Of a stretch of DNA of 64,000 nucleotides, positions 47,168-60,233 are shown piece by piece; the stretch's first letter is position 1, and the number at the start of each line of letters is the position of its first letter. The stretch covers positions 19,370,557 through 19,434,556 of the forward strand of contig CM039511.1 in assembly GCA_022432975.1 (NCBI GenBank). The letters are read 5' to 3'. Made by a program: the position numbers and the translations under genes. Under the pieces are notes generated by a model. It ran no database searches and had not been told where the DNA came from. It saw only the letters and a program-made list of their open reading frames with translations. This DNA comes from Begonia masoniana (taxonomy: Eukaryota > Streptophyta > Magnoliopsida > Cucurbitales > Begoniaceae).

Positions 47168-50100
47168 ATGGTAAGAGGTCAGCAAAGAGAGGCTAATGAG
47201 GATAGCAATGTCATTGCTCAGTTGACAGAGTTGGTCATGCGCCAATCTCGCCAGATCGAACAGCTGATGGCTGCTAGAGAAGAACAGGCGAATTCTAGTA
47301 CTAATGTAACTCATGATCATGGTGGTGAGCGTTTTCACCAGCTTCGACCCCCGGTGTTTAATGGACTTGTTTCGGATCCTGTTTATGCTGAGGAATGGAT
47401 TCGAAAGATGGAGGATATGTTTAAGTATGCAAAGGTTGACGAAGGGGATAAGGTCACATATGCTGTCTTTCATTTGGAATTGAGTGCAAGACATTGGTGG
47501 GATTCAATCCAGCGCACCGCTAATGCAGGAGCTATGACCTGGGAAATGTTTAAGACTGCCTTCTTTGACAAGTACTTCAATAGGACTGTTCAGGCCAACA
47601 AGAAGAAGGAGTTCATGAGTTTACGTCAGTTTTTCTCTGTGACGGACTACATATGTAAGTTTGAGGCTTTGTCCCGGTTTGCACCCAGACTGATAGAAGA
47701 TGATAAGGATAAGATTCACCAATTTGTTCAAGGACTGAAACCAAGTCTGTATATGAGAGTAAAGACTGCTGGAATACATAATGTACCTTATGCTGAAGTG
47801 ACAGCTAAGGCTCTAGAACTGGAAGAGGCTGAGATATCGACATATGCGCAGCGCGAATCATCAAGGAAGTTTACTAAAAAGGCTCAGCCGCCGCCACGTC
47901 AGAACAAAGGATGGCAACCGCAACAGAACAGGGGACCACAACAACAACAGCAAGGCATAAAGAGACCCTTCAATCCAAATGATGATCAAGGAAAAAGAAA
48001 GCGACCAATGGCCCCTTTATGCTCCACCTGTCAGAAGAACCCCCCCGGTGAATGCAAGTTACTTTCTGGCCGCTGTTTTAGATGTGACAAGGTCGGACAT
48101 GTAGTCAGAGACTGCCTTATGCCACCAGACCCCAATCGAGCAAAAACAGCACCCAGAGTCTTTACTATGATGGAGGATGAAGAGGCTGTGCAGCATACGG
48201 TCATATCAGGTACAATTATGATCTGTGGTGTTTCTGCTTATACACTTATAGACACAGGAGCCACACACTCATTTATAGCAACCCTGTTTGTCTGTAAGCA
48301 TAAGTTAGGATACTTATCGGCTGATAGGCCATATAGTGTCATGTTACCGTCAGGGAAATCCTTACATTCTGAACAGATAGTGAAGGGTGACATTGTGTCC
48401 TTAGGAGATAAGAAGTTATATGTAGAGCTGATTGTGATTGACATGAAGGGGTATAAAGTTATATTAGGAATTGATTGGTTATCCAGACATTATGCCACGA
48501 TAAGTTATAGGTCTGGATTAGTTGAGTTTCGACCCCCAAATGGAGATCAGTATACTTTCCAAGCTATCCCAAAAATAAGTAAAATACCAATTATATTCTC
48601 ACTAAAGACTCAACGGTTATTGAAAGATGGTTGTGAGAGCTATCTAGCTAGTGTAATCGATATTCGGGTGAAGAACAAAGTTGAACTTCAAGATATTCCC
48701 ATAGTTAAGGAGTTTCCTGAAGTATTTATGGATGACTTGCCCGGATTACCACCGGATAGAGAAGTTGAATTTGTAATCGATACATACCCCGAGGCATTAC
48801 CTATATCCAAGAACCCTTACCGCATGGCACCAGTTGAGCTGAAGGAATTAAAGGTCCAAATGCAGGAATTAGTAGACAAAGGGTTTATACGCTCCAGTAG
48901 TTCTCCCTGGGGTGCACCTGTTTTATTTGTTAAGAAGAAAGATGGTTCCCTAAGGATGTGCATAGATTACCGAGAACTGAACAAGTTGACAACTAAGAAT
49001 AAGTACCCCTTGCCCCGAATTGATGACTTGTTTGACCAATTACAAGGAGATAAAGTGTTTTCAAAGATTGACTTGCGTTCGGGGTACTACCAATTGAAGG
49101 TTAATGAGGGTGATATACCTAAGACAGCCTTCAGAACTCGCTATGGACATTATGAATTCCTTGTAACGTCGTTTGGATTAACCAATGCACCTGCAGCTTT
49201 TATGGATTTGATGAACCGAGTGTTTTGTGAATATTTGGACAAGTTTGTGATTGTATTCATAGATGATATTCTTATATACTCACGGACTGAAGCTGACCAT
49301 GAAGAACACTTAAGAATAGTTTTGACAACCCTGAAACAGCAGCAACTCTATGCCAAGTTGTCTAAGTGTGAGTTCTAGTTGGATAAGGTTAACTTCTTAG
49401 GCCATGTCATCTCTGCTGAAGGTATATCAGTAGATCCAACAAAAATTCAGGCAGTTAAGGATTGGCCACAGCCAAGGAATGCCAGTGAAGTCCGCAATTT
49501 CCTTGGTCTGGCAGGTTATTATAGGAAGTTTATTAAGGGATTTTCAATGATAGCTAAACCTTTAACAAGTTTGACTAAGAAGGACACCAAGTACTCTTGG
49601 ACTGAAGCTTGTGAAGATGGCTTTCAGACACTTAAGCTGAAGTTGACAACAACCCCACTGCTGACTCTCCCAACTGAAGAAGGAAGGTTTAGTGTTTACT
49701 GTGATGCATCCAAGGTTGGATTGGGGTGTGTTTTGATGCAATAAGGCAAGGTGGTGGCGTATGCCTCTAGGCAGCTGAAGAGTTATGAACAGAATTACCC
49801 CACTCACGATTTAGAGTTAGTCGCAGTTGTTTTTGCTTTAAAGATTTGGAGACACTATTTGTATGGTCAACAGTGTGAGGTGTTTTCTGACCATAAAAGC
49901 CTGAAGTACCTTTTCACCCAAAAGGAATTAAACATGAGACAAAGACATTGGTTGGAGTTTGTTAAGGATTATGACTTTGAAATTAAATATCACCCGGTAA
50001 GGCCAATGCTGTGGCTGATGCATTAAGCAGAATGTCTAAGACAATGCAGCCTGCAATATCAACTATGTTTGTACCATTATGGAAGGAAGTTCAGAAGTTC

Positions 50101-51587
50101 GAGTTGGAAATAGTTCCTGAGTTGTCAACTTTACTTGCTGACTTAACCATTCGACCAACTATTTTGGATAAAATCAAATATGCACAACAGAAGGATTCAA
50201 AGGAGAATAATAGCATGATGAGTAAGTTGCAGGATGCCTCCTCTGAATTCAGTCTCTCCAACGATGGTATTTTGAAGTTTAGGAATCGATGGTATATTCC
50301 AAATGATGAAGAACTACGTAAGTTGATCTTGACCGAGGCTCACTCGTCTCCCTTTTCTGTACATCCTGGTAGCACCAAGATGTATCGGGACTTGAAGTTA
50401 CATTATTGGTGGCCAAATATGAAGAGGGATATTGCCAAGTATGTGGAGTCATGTTTGGTTTGCCAACAGGTAAGGCAGAGCACCAACGCCCAGGAGGTAC
50501 TCATCAACCCTTACCGATCCCTTAATGGAAGTGGGAAAACATTGTCATGGATTTTGTGGTAGGATTACCAAAGACAATCAAAGGACATGATAGTATTTGG
50601 GTTGTGGTTGACAGAATGACAAAATCAGCACACTTCATACCAGTAAGAATGACTTTTACAATGGAACAACTTGCTAACCTGTACATTCAGGAAATCATCA
50701 GATTGCATGGGATTCCCTTGTCCATTGTCTCCGACCGTGATCCTAGATTTACCTCGAGATTTTGGCAAAGTTTGCAAGGCACGTTAGGAACAAAATTGTC
50801 CTTCAGTACTGCTTTTCACCCTCAAACCGATGGTCAATCTGAGAGGACCATTCAGATACTAGAAGACATGTTAAGAACGTGTGTGCTGGATTTCCAGACA
50901 TCTTGGAGTCGATATTTACCCTTGGTGGAATTCTCCTACAATAATAGTTACCAGTCCACCATTGGTATGGCACCTTATGAAGCACTTTATGGCAGAAAGT
51001 GCAGATCACCTTTGTACTGGGATGAGGTCGGTGAAGCAAAACTCCCAGGTCTAGAGATCTTGCAACAGATGTCAGACAAGATTACCATTATCAGGAAAAG
51101 AATGATTACTGTACAAAGCCGACAGAAAAGTTATGCAGACTAAAGGAGGAGAGATCTTGAATTTTCCGTTGGAGATGAAGTTTCCTTAAAGATTTCACCG
51201 TTTAAAGGAGTACTAAGATTTGGCAAGAAGGGGAAACTTAATCCACGATTCGTTGGACCATTCCCTGTCTTGGAGAGGGTCGGCAGCACAGCTTATAGAC
51301 TGCTATTGCCCCTATCATTGGAAAAGGTTCACAATGTTTTTCATGTGTCTATGTTAAGAAAATGCATACGGGATCCTACACAAGTTGTTAAGTCAGTGGA
51401 TGTCGAAATTGAGCCAACACTAATGTATGAAGAGAAGCCAGCGCAAATTTTGGAATCTGCTGTGAAAACTCTGAGGAATAAGGAAATTCCATTGGTTAAG
51501 GTCTTATGGACAAATCATGGAGTTGAAGAAGCCACATGGGAACGACGGCAAGATATGTTGGACAAATATCCGGAGCTCTTTGTCTGA
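47168..51587 (+). pseudogene. Gypsy G gag-pol polyprotein, broken
   Basis: From [12 protein letters not shown] the frame is open for 736 codons: Gag capsid; CCHC knuckle ([14 protein letters not shown]); protease ([10 protein letters not shown]); reverse transcriptase with FIDDIL. It then hits a stop at 49376, where B has Trp (KCEFW). Next comes RNase H with a stop at 49742, a one-base frameshift near 50000 just before ADALSRM, a second near 50470-50540, integrase (VVDRMTKSAHF, PQTDGQSERTIQ) with a stop at 51141, and a chromodomain-like end (LRNKEIPLVKVLWTNHGVEE) finishing at 51587. Gag, protease and most of RT could still be made. The start was chosen because it follows the acceptor-like TTTAG and matches B. 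Confidence 0.9.
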
Positions 51588-51615
51588 TCAATTTTTGGGG
51601 ACGAAAATTTTGTTT

Positions 51616-51628
51616 AAGGAGGGGTGGA
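51616..51628 (+). other. Polypurine tract of gypsy G
   Basis: AAGGAGGGGTGGA directly before the 3' LTR, identical in core to that of element B. Confidence 0.9.
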
Positions 51629-52282
51629 TGTAACACCCGACATTTTCAGCCAGGGGATTTTCTTAACAGAATTAACTGTCACCCTTATTTTTGGACCTTT
51701 TGATTTAAATTTAATACCAAGATTTGTTCCAAATTGTGTGAACTAGGTTGAGTGGCAAAATTGAAATTAGGGTGGGCTGTGATCGATATATAAGGAGATG
51801 GAAAGTTTTTAAATCTCACCAATACCACTGTAGCCGACACTTTCTCCTTTCAGCGATTTCCCTCTCCCGAGCTCTCGCTCTCTGCCTGCAAGTAATCCTT
51901 CCTTCGACAATCGGTTCCCTTGCCATTTCTCGGATACTCTACGCTCGAGGTATGGATTAGACAATGTAGTTGTCAGTTAGTTGTTAAACTCTTTTTTTCA
52001 GCTTGGTGTTGGAGTTTGGTTTCTCCAATGGCTGAGTAGCAATAGCAACATTTATAACCTGGATTTTTATAATGTCACTTCCGAATCGATTCTGGACATT
52101 TAATATAACCGACCCTGATTAATCGTTAGTTGGACCTAGTTGTTTTGGTTTTGGATTTCTGACTGCACACAGAGAACTAGACTAGGGGATTCGGGAATGA
52201 CTTTAGTTATTAGATTCTAGGATGACTTGTGATTGGAACTTTTAGGGTTTTGTTTTAACTACTGTGATGTGAAATATTTTAG

Positions 52283-52328
52283 GTGAAGAAGTTCGAAGAA
52301 AAGAAGTTCAAGTTGCTAAGGAAACCAG
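52283..52328 (+). other. Putative 46-nt microexon in LTR G (3' copy)
   Basis: Preceded by TTTTAG and followed by GTAAGT; same GAA-rich body as 43666-43711. Confidence 0.5.
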
Positions 52329-52748
52329 GTAAGTTAATGTGTAAGGTTTCCGGCCATTAGGGCCCTACATCACAAGGATGCTAGGTAGAAACCGATACGA
52401 TGATTAGAAGTTATTTAAGCTACTGTCTGTTACTTATGTTGAGGTTAACTTAATGGTATGATTTCCCGTCGGATGAATGCACTATTTTGTGGCTTGATGA
52501 GTTAGGAGTTCTCATGTTCATGCATCACGAACGTTTTATGCATATGATAATGTTTTAAGAGCATGTTTTCCTCAGAACAAGATAAGAACATAAAATTTAT
52601 GCAACGTGAATTAAGCGAGGGTTGGGGGTGGTTTGGCGTATGTCACTGTCCAAAAGGAAGGACCATGATTACGACCCGCAAGGGACTATGTACACTCTCA
52701 CTGTCAACCCCCCTTACCGGCACAAATCCTCTCTTAATTCACACAATC

Positions 52749-54270
52749 TGAATGATGAATATGAATGATGAATATGAATGATGAATATGAATGATGAATA
52801 TGAATGATGAATATGAATGATGAATATGAATGATGAATATGAATGATGAATATGAATGATGAATATGAATGATGAATATGAATGATGAATATGAATGATG
52901 AATATGAATGATGAATATGAATGATGAATATGAATGATGAATATGAATGATGAATATGAATGATGAATATGAATGATGAATATGAATGATGAATATGAAT
53001 GATGAATATGAATGATGAATATGAATGATGAATATGAATGATGAATATGAATGATGAATATGAATGATGAATATGAATGATGAATATGAATGATGAATAT
53101 GAATGATGAATATGAATGATGAATATGAATGATGAATATGAATGATGAATATGAATGATGAATATGAATGATGAATATGAATGATGAATATGAATGATGA
53201 ATATGAATGATGAATATGAATGATGAATATGAATGATGAATATGAATGATGAATATGAATGATGAATATGAATGATGAATATGAATGATGAATATGAATG
53301 ATGAATATGAATGATGAATATGAATGATGAATATGAATGATGAATATGAATGATGAATATGAATGATGAATATGAATGATGAATATGAATGATGAATATG
53401 AATGATGAATATGAATGATGAATATGAATGATGAATATGAATGATGAATATGAATGATGAATATGAATGATGAATATGAATGATGAATATGAATGATGAA
53501 TATGAATGATGAATATGAATGATGAATATGAATGATGAATATGAATGATGAATATGAATGATGAATATGAATGATGAATATGAATGATGAATATGAATGA
53601 TGAATATGAATGATGAATATGAATGATGAATATGAATGATGAATATGAATGATGAATATGAATGATGAATATGAATGATGAATATGAATGATGAATATGA
53701 ATGATGAATATGAATGATGAATATGAATGATGAATATGAATGATGAATATGAATGATGAATATGAATGATGAATATGAATGATGAATATGAATGATGAAT
53801 ATGAATGATGAATATGAATGATGAATATGAATGATGAATATGAATGATGAATATGAATGATGAATATGAATGATGAATATGAATGATGAATATGAATGAT
53901 GAATATGAATGATGAATATGAATGATGAATATGAATGATGAATATGAATGATGAATATGAATGATGAATATGAATGATGAATATGAATGATGAATATGAA
54001 TGATGAATATGAATGATGAATATGAATGATGAATATGAATGATGAATATGAATGATGAATATGAATGATGAATATGAATGATGAATATGAATGATGAATA
54101 TGAATGATGAATATGAATGATGAATATGAATGATGAATATGAATGATGAATATGAATGATGAATATGAATGATGAATATGAATGATGAATATGAATGATG
54201 AATATGAATGATGAATATGAATGATGAATATGAATGATGAATATGAATGATGAATATGAATGATGAATAT
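52749..54270. repeat. 13-bp tandem array, about 117 copies
   Basis: Near-perfect copies of AATGATGAATATG. A 13-bp unit read in triplets gives a 13-residue peptide period on the minus strand, so long open frames appear in all three minus frames; none is a gene. Confidence 0.97.
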
Positions 54271-55256
54271 GATGATGAATGAGAGCATAAATGATGATTA
54301 TGACCGATGAATACGAATGATGAACAAGAATGAAGACCTTGAGTATGAATATGAATAAGAAAAGATTCATGAGCATTTGTTTTCTTAAAATGAGAATTCA
54401 CGCATACTTGTTAGCCTTGCAATCCTTACTAAGCATTAGGCTTATAGTTTAAACCTTATGATGTAGGTGAAGATTTAGCAGGTGAGGATTCCAAATTCAG
54501 TGATGATGTCTAAAGGCTGGTTGCAGCATGGTGCTCAGGGTGGAAGACTGTGGCTGACAGGCTAATATAACCCATAATTAAGCTCATAATGTGTCAGTAA
54601 GATTTATGATGAACTGATGTTTAAGTAGAACGAGATTATATTTTAACATTGAGCTTCGTAATTGTCTGGTTTAACTACTGAGTCTGGGGATGATTTTAAA
54701 GATATGGAAAGAGTTACTTTAACTAAGTCTTCCGTATAAGAATGTTTAGATGAGTCTCTGATTTTCATATATATGAGTGTTGAGTCAATGTGGATTGAAG
54801 TCTGTTAACAGTCTGCATCTACTAACGGATGGTTTCTATCGGAAGATGATAAGAGTATGCATCTACCGACGGATGATTTCTATCGGAAGGTGTATTAAGT
54901 GAACAAGTGAATTGCACATGTCTATCGGTAGATGTAAGGTATTTCAAATACCGGATGATATAAGAGCTAGTTTGTCGTCTAGTGACCAGTAGATGCTTTA
55001 CCATCGGTCGATACGAGTCTATGACTCTATCGGCAGATGCAATTTAAGAGATGTTTAGAAACAGATGTGTCGCGTGGCGGGCACGTGACCATCGGTCGAT
55101 GCGAGTCTATGACTCTATCGGCAGATGCAGTTTAGGAGATGTTTAAAAAAAAATATGTATATAATACTAATAATGAACAAGGTGCATGAAGTAAGAATCG
55201 ATTGATTAAGAGGTTAAATTATGAATTACGTGGCGACTCCAACTGGGGTCGTTACA

Positions 55257-56216
55257 CGTATAGTATGGATCAGTTTACTGAACTCTACATTCAGAAGATT
55301 CTGAGATTGCACGGTGTGCCGATTTCGATTGTATTAGACAGGGACCCGAGGTTCACATCGAAGTTTTGGAAGAGTCTGCATAAGGCGATAGGGACTCGAT
55401 TGAACTTCAGTATAGCATTTCATCCTCAGACGGACGGACAATCTGAGCGGACTATTCAGATTCTTGAGGATATGCTTCGTACTTGTGTACTAGAGTTTCA
55501 GGGTTCTTGGAGCAAGTATCTGCCTTTGGTGGAGTTCTTGTATAATAACAGTTATCAGGATACTATTGGTATGGCTCCATACAAGGCTCTATACGGAAGA
55601 AAATGTAGATCGTCGCTTTATTGGGACGAAGTCGGAGAAGTCAGTCTAATTGGACCTGAAGTTGTGCAGCAAACAATAGATAAGATCAAATTCATTCGGC
55701 AACGCATTTTGCAACTCAGAGTCGGCAGAACAGCTATGCCGATGGAAGAAGGCAGGAGCTGGAATTTGAAGTTGGAGATGAGGTCTTCCTGAAAATTTCG
55801 CCGTTTAAGGGGGTAATGAGATTCGGGAAGCGGGGTAAGTTGAATCAGAGGTATGTTCGTCCGTTTCCAATCACGAAGAGAGTGGGAAAGACAACATATC
55901 AGTTACAGCTGCCTGCTTCGATAGAAGGAGTGCACAATATGTTTCATGTCTCAATGTTGCGGAAGTGTCTAAGAGATCTATCACACGTCGTGGTGCAATA
56001 GGACATTGAGGTGCAGCCTACGTTGTCTTACGAGGAGAAACCGGTGGAGATATTAGATTATGCAGTGAAGAAGTTGCGTAACAAAGACATTCCACTGGTA
56101 AAGGTGCTATGGCGTAACCACAATGTTGAGAAGGCAACATGGGAGCGTCAGCAGGATATGATGGAACGCTATCCTGAGATCTTCAGGTACGCAAATTTTG
56201 AGGACAAAAGTTTTGT
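55257..56216 (+). pseudogene. Gypsy H integrase end and chromodomain
   Basis: Continues the H frame after element G. Integrase core DRDPRFTSKFW and HPQTDGQSERTIQ with ILEDMLRTCV; then a frameshift near 55720, a GKRGKLNQRYV segment, VHNMFHVSMLRKC, a stop at 55999, and a chromodomain-like end (LRNKDIPLVKVLWRNHNVEK). The final frame runs into the LTR without its own stop. Chromodomains of this group are thought to steer integration to heterochromatin. Confidence 0.85.
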
Positions 56217-56229
56217 AAGGAGGGTGGAT

Positions 56230-57118
56230 TGTAACAACCGAAACTTTTCTTATAACGTGCGTGACATTAGATTTAGATGAGATAGGATAGCTTAGTGTTA
56301 AGTAATGAAGGTTTTAAGTTTTGAGCAAAATGAAGTGTTAATGTGTTAAAGAGTCAAAAAGCTATGGTTGAAAAGTCAAAGACAAGTCAAAAGATTATAA
56401 ACCAATGAAATGGCAAAGAAGTATGTGAATGAATGAGGGAATGAACGTTGAAGGATATAACCAAAAATGAGTTGTTTTGGAATCCTTTTTGAACGTGTTT
56501 ATAAAGTGTTGAATTTCAGGTTTTTGGGTTTTGGTAATTCTAGTCGTTATGCCACTCGTTTTTGTCGTATTGCAAACAACATAGGGTTCAATTGTTTCAA
56601 CGTTTTTGTTATATTTTGGAGTCGATTTTTCGTGATTTTTAAGTGTCAAGGAGTCGAGAGTGTTGGGAATGTTTGGTAAAAGTTTTGGGTGATTTGGAGG
56701 TGATTGGCTTGAGGAAAAATGGAAGAAAGAAGGAGGATGCCAAAGGAGGCGCGCGGAGCGCCGAAGGAGGCGCGCGGAGCGCCGATCGATCGGCAGGAGC
56801 TACTGCTCCTCGATCGCGCACCCGAGAGGGTGCCGATCGATTGGCACCAGTGCGCGCATTGGGGCACGTGCAGTGGGCTGCTGCGCGTGCGGTGCTCACA
56901 ATTTTTTTAAAATTTTTTATTTTCAAATATGTTTTAACCCGACCTTTTTCGATACGTTTTGTACGTATTTTGGGCACGTTTTCCAACTATTTTTTAGGGT
57001 TCGAAAAACCCAAAAATTGAGTCTAAATTTTATCGAAAATTATTTTAAAATTCGTTTTAAAAGAGGGATTGGTTAGCAAAGTAGCGCACCGAGCCGGGGC
57101 GGGTTCGGGGGCATTACA
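56230..57118 (+). mobile_element. Gypsy H: 3' LTR
   Basis: 889 bp after the polypurine tract at 56217-56229. Compared with the 5' LTR it has an extra GGAGGCGCGCGGAGCGCCGA copy (56749-56782) and lacks about 80 bp. Its palindrome cluster is 56781-56848. Confidence 0.92.
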
Positions 57119-57261
57119 CCGAGTGTCTGCGGGGGGCCGCAAATCTCATTTGGCCCCTCTATTGTTGGCCTAGTTCTATACGCGGGGGGCCAAATTTTTG
57201 TTTGTATTTAAAAACTCGGCACCTTGTTCGCCTTCCGCATTCTGAAACCAAATTTTTTTTC
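57119..57261. repeat. GGGGGGCC-rich repeat, right part
   Basis: Continuation of 37933-38372 beyond element H, with CGGGGGGCCGCAAATCTC and GCGGGGGGCCAAAT. It ends where LTR K begins; no closing TIR seen, so it is truncated. Confidence 0.45.
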
Positions 57262-58064
57262 TTTCAAAGTTAATTAAACTTAACTCTTTTCAAAACCTTC
57301 CATATTTCATAAAAAAAATTCTTATTGAAATTGAAAATTTTGAAAACAATTTCACCAATTAACATCAAATGCAATTTCAATTAAACCTTGCATTTTAAAA
57401 TCACATTGTCAAATAAAAATCTACTACATAATTTAACATTCAATGATATTTGTTAAAAATGAAATCCAATATCAACCCAACATCATTAATCTATCTCCAC
57501 CTAGTTCATGAAATAAAACTAAATTAAGTATTCTAAGTGTAAATTTCATTTACTTAAATTGTCGGTTTTTCCCCTTTACCCGAAATCTCCTCCAATACCA
57601 ATGATTTCTACGCCAAAACGCTCATCTCGACTAATAGAACACTTTATCCTAAAGGACAGAGGGACGAATCTCACGTTTTCCCCCTCCCTTTCTCTTTTCT
57701 CCCACGCATTCTCTCTCTCGCCCGCTCTTTGTTTTTCTTCACTCTCTTTTTTCTTCTCTTTTTGCTTTTCTCTCTCCCTCATCAGCTTTTATATTTCGTA
57801 AACCATTAGACAAATGCCGCATAACCCCTTTCCTTATTTCCTTTTTTCCTCTAGCAACCTTCTTTTTAAAACCATTAAAAACATGCCACCTTTCACTTTG
57901 GAATAGTGGTATTTGGTTTAAATTACCATTAACCAACTTTATCCTTTAAACTTTGTCATTTTACCCTTCACTCTTTGGTTAATTATCAAAATATCTTAAT
58001 AATTAATCCTTAATCATACTTAATTTTAATCTAATCTCAATTAGATTAATTATAATCTAATTTT
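57262..58064 (-). mobile_element. Gypsy K: left LTR, outer part (truncated)
   Basis: Matches the right LTR of K: 57285-57480 is nearly the same as 63800-64000 (TCTTTTCAAAA, AACATCAAATGCAATTTCA). Its outer end is missing. It is interrupted by copia L at 58065, with target duplication ATTTT (58060-58064, 62201-62205), and resumes at 62206. Confidence 0.75.
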
Positions 58065-58362
58065 TGTTAAGATTAGACGCCCTAATCCACCTGTAACAAA
58101 CGATCAAAAATACGAAAAAAAAATAACATACAGATTTATAGTGGTTCACTCTCGTTGTGAGAGCTACGTCCACTGGCCGCTGACAGATTTCACTAAGAAG
58201 AAAAAGAGTTACAACGGTTTTTGCCTCACACTCTCAGACTTTCTGTGTAACACTCGATAACCTAAATACGTCTTTATATACTAAACGATTTAGGGTTACA
58301 GAATAACAGGGTACATAATGACTAAAATACCCCAAACCTAAATGAGGCTACATAACTCAACA
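58065..58362 (-). mobile_element. Copia L: 3' LTR (298 bp)
   Basis: Plus-strand ends are TGTTAAGATTAG and AACTCAACA. On the minus strand it follows the polypurine tract AAGTGGGAGATT (58363-58375). A truncated second copy is 61987-62200. Confidence 0.88.
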
Positions 58363-58423
58363 ATCTCCCACTTGGAGACTAATCTCATCATCGCTCCATC
58401 TGTAGCGGCTTCATTTCAATGTC

Positions 58424-59246
58424 TCATCCAAGAAGTCCGACTGAAGTTGCGCACAACTTCAGCTTCTCACTCGTCACAGCTTTCATCAACATATCAGCTG
58501 GATTCCAACTTCCTGGGATCTTCTCAAGCGCTAATACTCCATCTTCTATGGCGGATCTGATGAAGTGATAACGCACCTATATATGCTTTGTCTTGCCATG
58601 ATAAACCGGATTCTTTGGCAAATGGATGGAACTTTGGCTATCACAATGCAATACACTCTCATCGTAGTTTTGGCCTAACTCGCGTAAGAAAGGCTGCAAC
58701 CACATCATCCCCTTTGCTGCTTCTGTCACTGCAATATACTTGGCTTCACAACTAGAAAGAGCGACGATATCTTGAAGTCTCAAAACCCAACTGATTGCGG
58801 TACCACCCAAGGTATAGACATACCCAGTCCTGCTCTTACTAGTGTCAATATCACCACTATTATCAGTATCAACATATCCATCTAGACCCAAGTCCGATTT
58901 TCGAAAACATAAAGCAAAATTTGAACTTCCCTTCAAGTATCGCAAGATCCATTTTACGGCTTCCCAATGTTTCCTTTCTGGATTACTCATAAACCTGCTG
59001 ACAACTCCCACTGCATGTGCAATGTCTGGTCGTGTGCAAACCATCGCATACATAAGACTACCAACAGCAGAGGCACATGAAACAGTAGTCATGTAGTCCT
59101 TCTCTTCATGGGTCAAGAGTGACTGATCTTTGGATAGTCTGAAATGACTAGCCAACGGTGTAGTGACTAGCTTAGCATCGTGCATCTTGAACCTGCTAAG
59201 AACCTTCTTTACGTGCTCTTCTTGTAAGAGTTTCAGAACCTCCTTA
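58424..59246 (-). pseudogene. Copia L RT end and RNase H, truncated
   Basis: C-terminal part of a Ty1/copia polyprotein. Visible: VKKVLSRFKMHDAK, SAVGSLMYAMVCTRPDIAHA, HWEAVKWILRYLKGSS, GYVDTDNSGD, SRTGYVYTLGGTAISW, then CDSQSSIHL and TKHI. One in-frame stop (58577) separates a short tail (PADMLMKAV) that ends at TGA 58424. Upstream it is cut at 59246 by LTR I. All of gag, protease, integrase and most of RT are missing between here and the other LTR. Confidence 0.88.
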
Positions 59247-60188
59247 TGTAACACCCGGCTTTACGGGATTTTTGTAATTATATATGTATAATGACATTTT
59301 TGTAAATATGTCAAGCGGAGTCAGTTTCGCAAAAAGAAAGCGTTATTAGAATCCTAATTATTAATATAGATTTTAGGAAAAATTTCTAGAATTTTAGGAG
59401 TTGTAATGCTAAATTACGAGAATTACGTTTCTCGTAATATAATGGATGTTTTAATAAAAATAGTAAACGAGATCCGTTTTGTGAACGGACAGTTTTAATA
59501 AGACCCAGATAATAAGTCGGAGTTATTGGTGAAATAAGAAAATTTGGAGAAATTGAATCGTTAGCTAATTAACGAAACAAAGGATGAAATTAATATAAAA
59601 ACAAAGGAATGGCAAAACCATAAATTTGCAAACCAAAATATAAAACACTTACCATTTTCTCTCCTCCCTTATTTTCTCCTCTCCCACGAACGCCAGAAGA
59701 CTTCTCTGGCGATTTCCCACTGCTCATTTCCGTTCCTTCGACGCCAACGCTCGTTTCCTCTCCGACCAACCTCCGTTCTTCATGTTTTCTTCTCCAATCC
59801 CGACCCTAGGTATGATTCTATAGTTTTAGAAGGTTTATGTTCGGTTTTCACGAAGTTAAACAATTAGGGTTTCGTTTAGGGTTTTGTGAAAAACGTGATT
59901 TAGAGTTGAAATCGATAGGTTTACTGTATTTATGAATATAATGGACGTATTGGTAGTTGTTGGACGAAGTTAGTAGAATTATTGATGAATATTAGAGTTT
60001 TGGTTGGATTGGAAAACTTAAAAACTCCGTTAATGGAGGTTTTGAGGTGTCGAGCGTGGATTGCTTGGTAAAATATCTTAATGAGATAAATTAGAATTTT
60101 AGGAAAATTTCTTTAGTTAGGGTTTCGTTAATTTGGACGTTTTACGGTTTAAACTCGTTTTAATGACAAATGTTGTGGATTGTCTTAG

Positions 60189-60233
60189 GTGAACAACGCT
60201 CGTGGACGGAGCTGGAATTGCAACGGACGCGAG
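60189..60233 (+). other. Putative 45-nt microexon in LTR I
   Basis: After GTCTTAG and before GTAAGT, with GCTCGTGGACGGAGCT and CAACGGACGCGAG. Confidence 0.5.

Larger units (their letters stand above)
51629..55256 (+). mobile_element. Gypsy G: 3' LTR with 13-bp array
   Basis: 3,628 bp, TGTAACACCC to GTCGTTACA. It has a TATA box near 51785, a donor-like site at 51950 and the microexon-like segment at 52283-52328. The short 13-bp repeat of the 5' LTR (44133-44190) is expanded to 1.5 kb here, while the AT array is absent. Confidence 0.95.

Noticed and set aside
52714..54401. Three overlapping minus-strand frames of 524-555 codons
   Set aside because: Product of the 13-bp tandem array; the same 13-residue period appears in all three frames.
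57559..57801. Ser/Phe-rich frame near 57.6 kb
   Set aside because: Lies in LTR K, in a pyrimidine-rich patch that could be a TATA-less promoter or leader; no homologous protein recognised.
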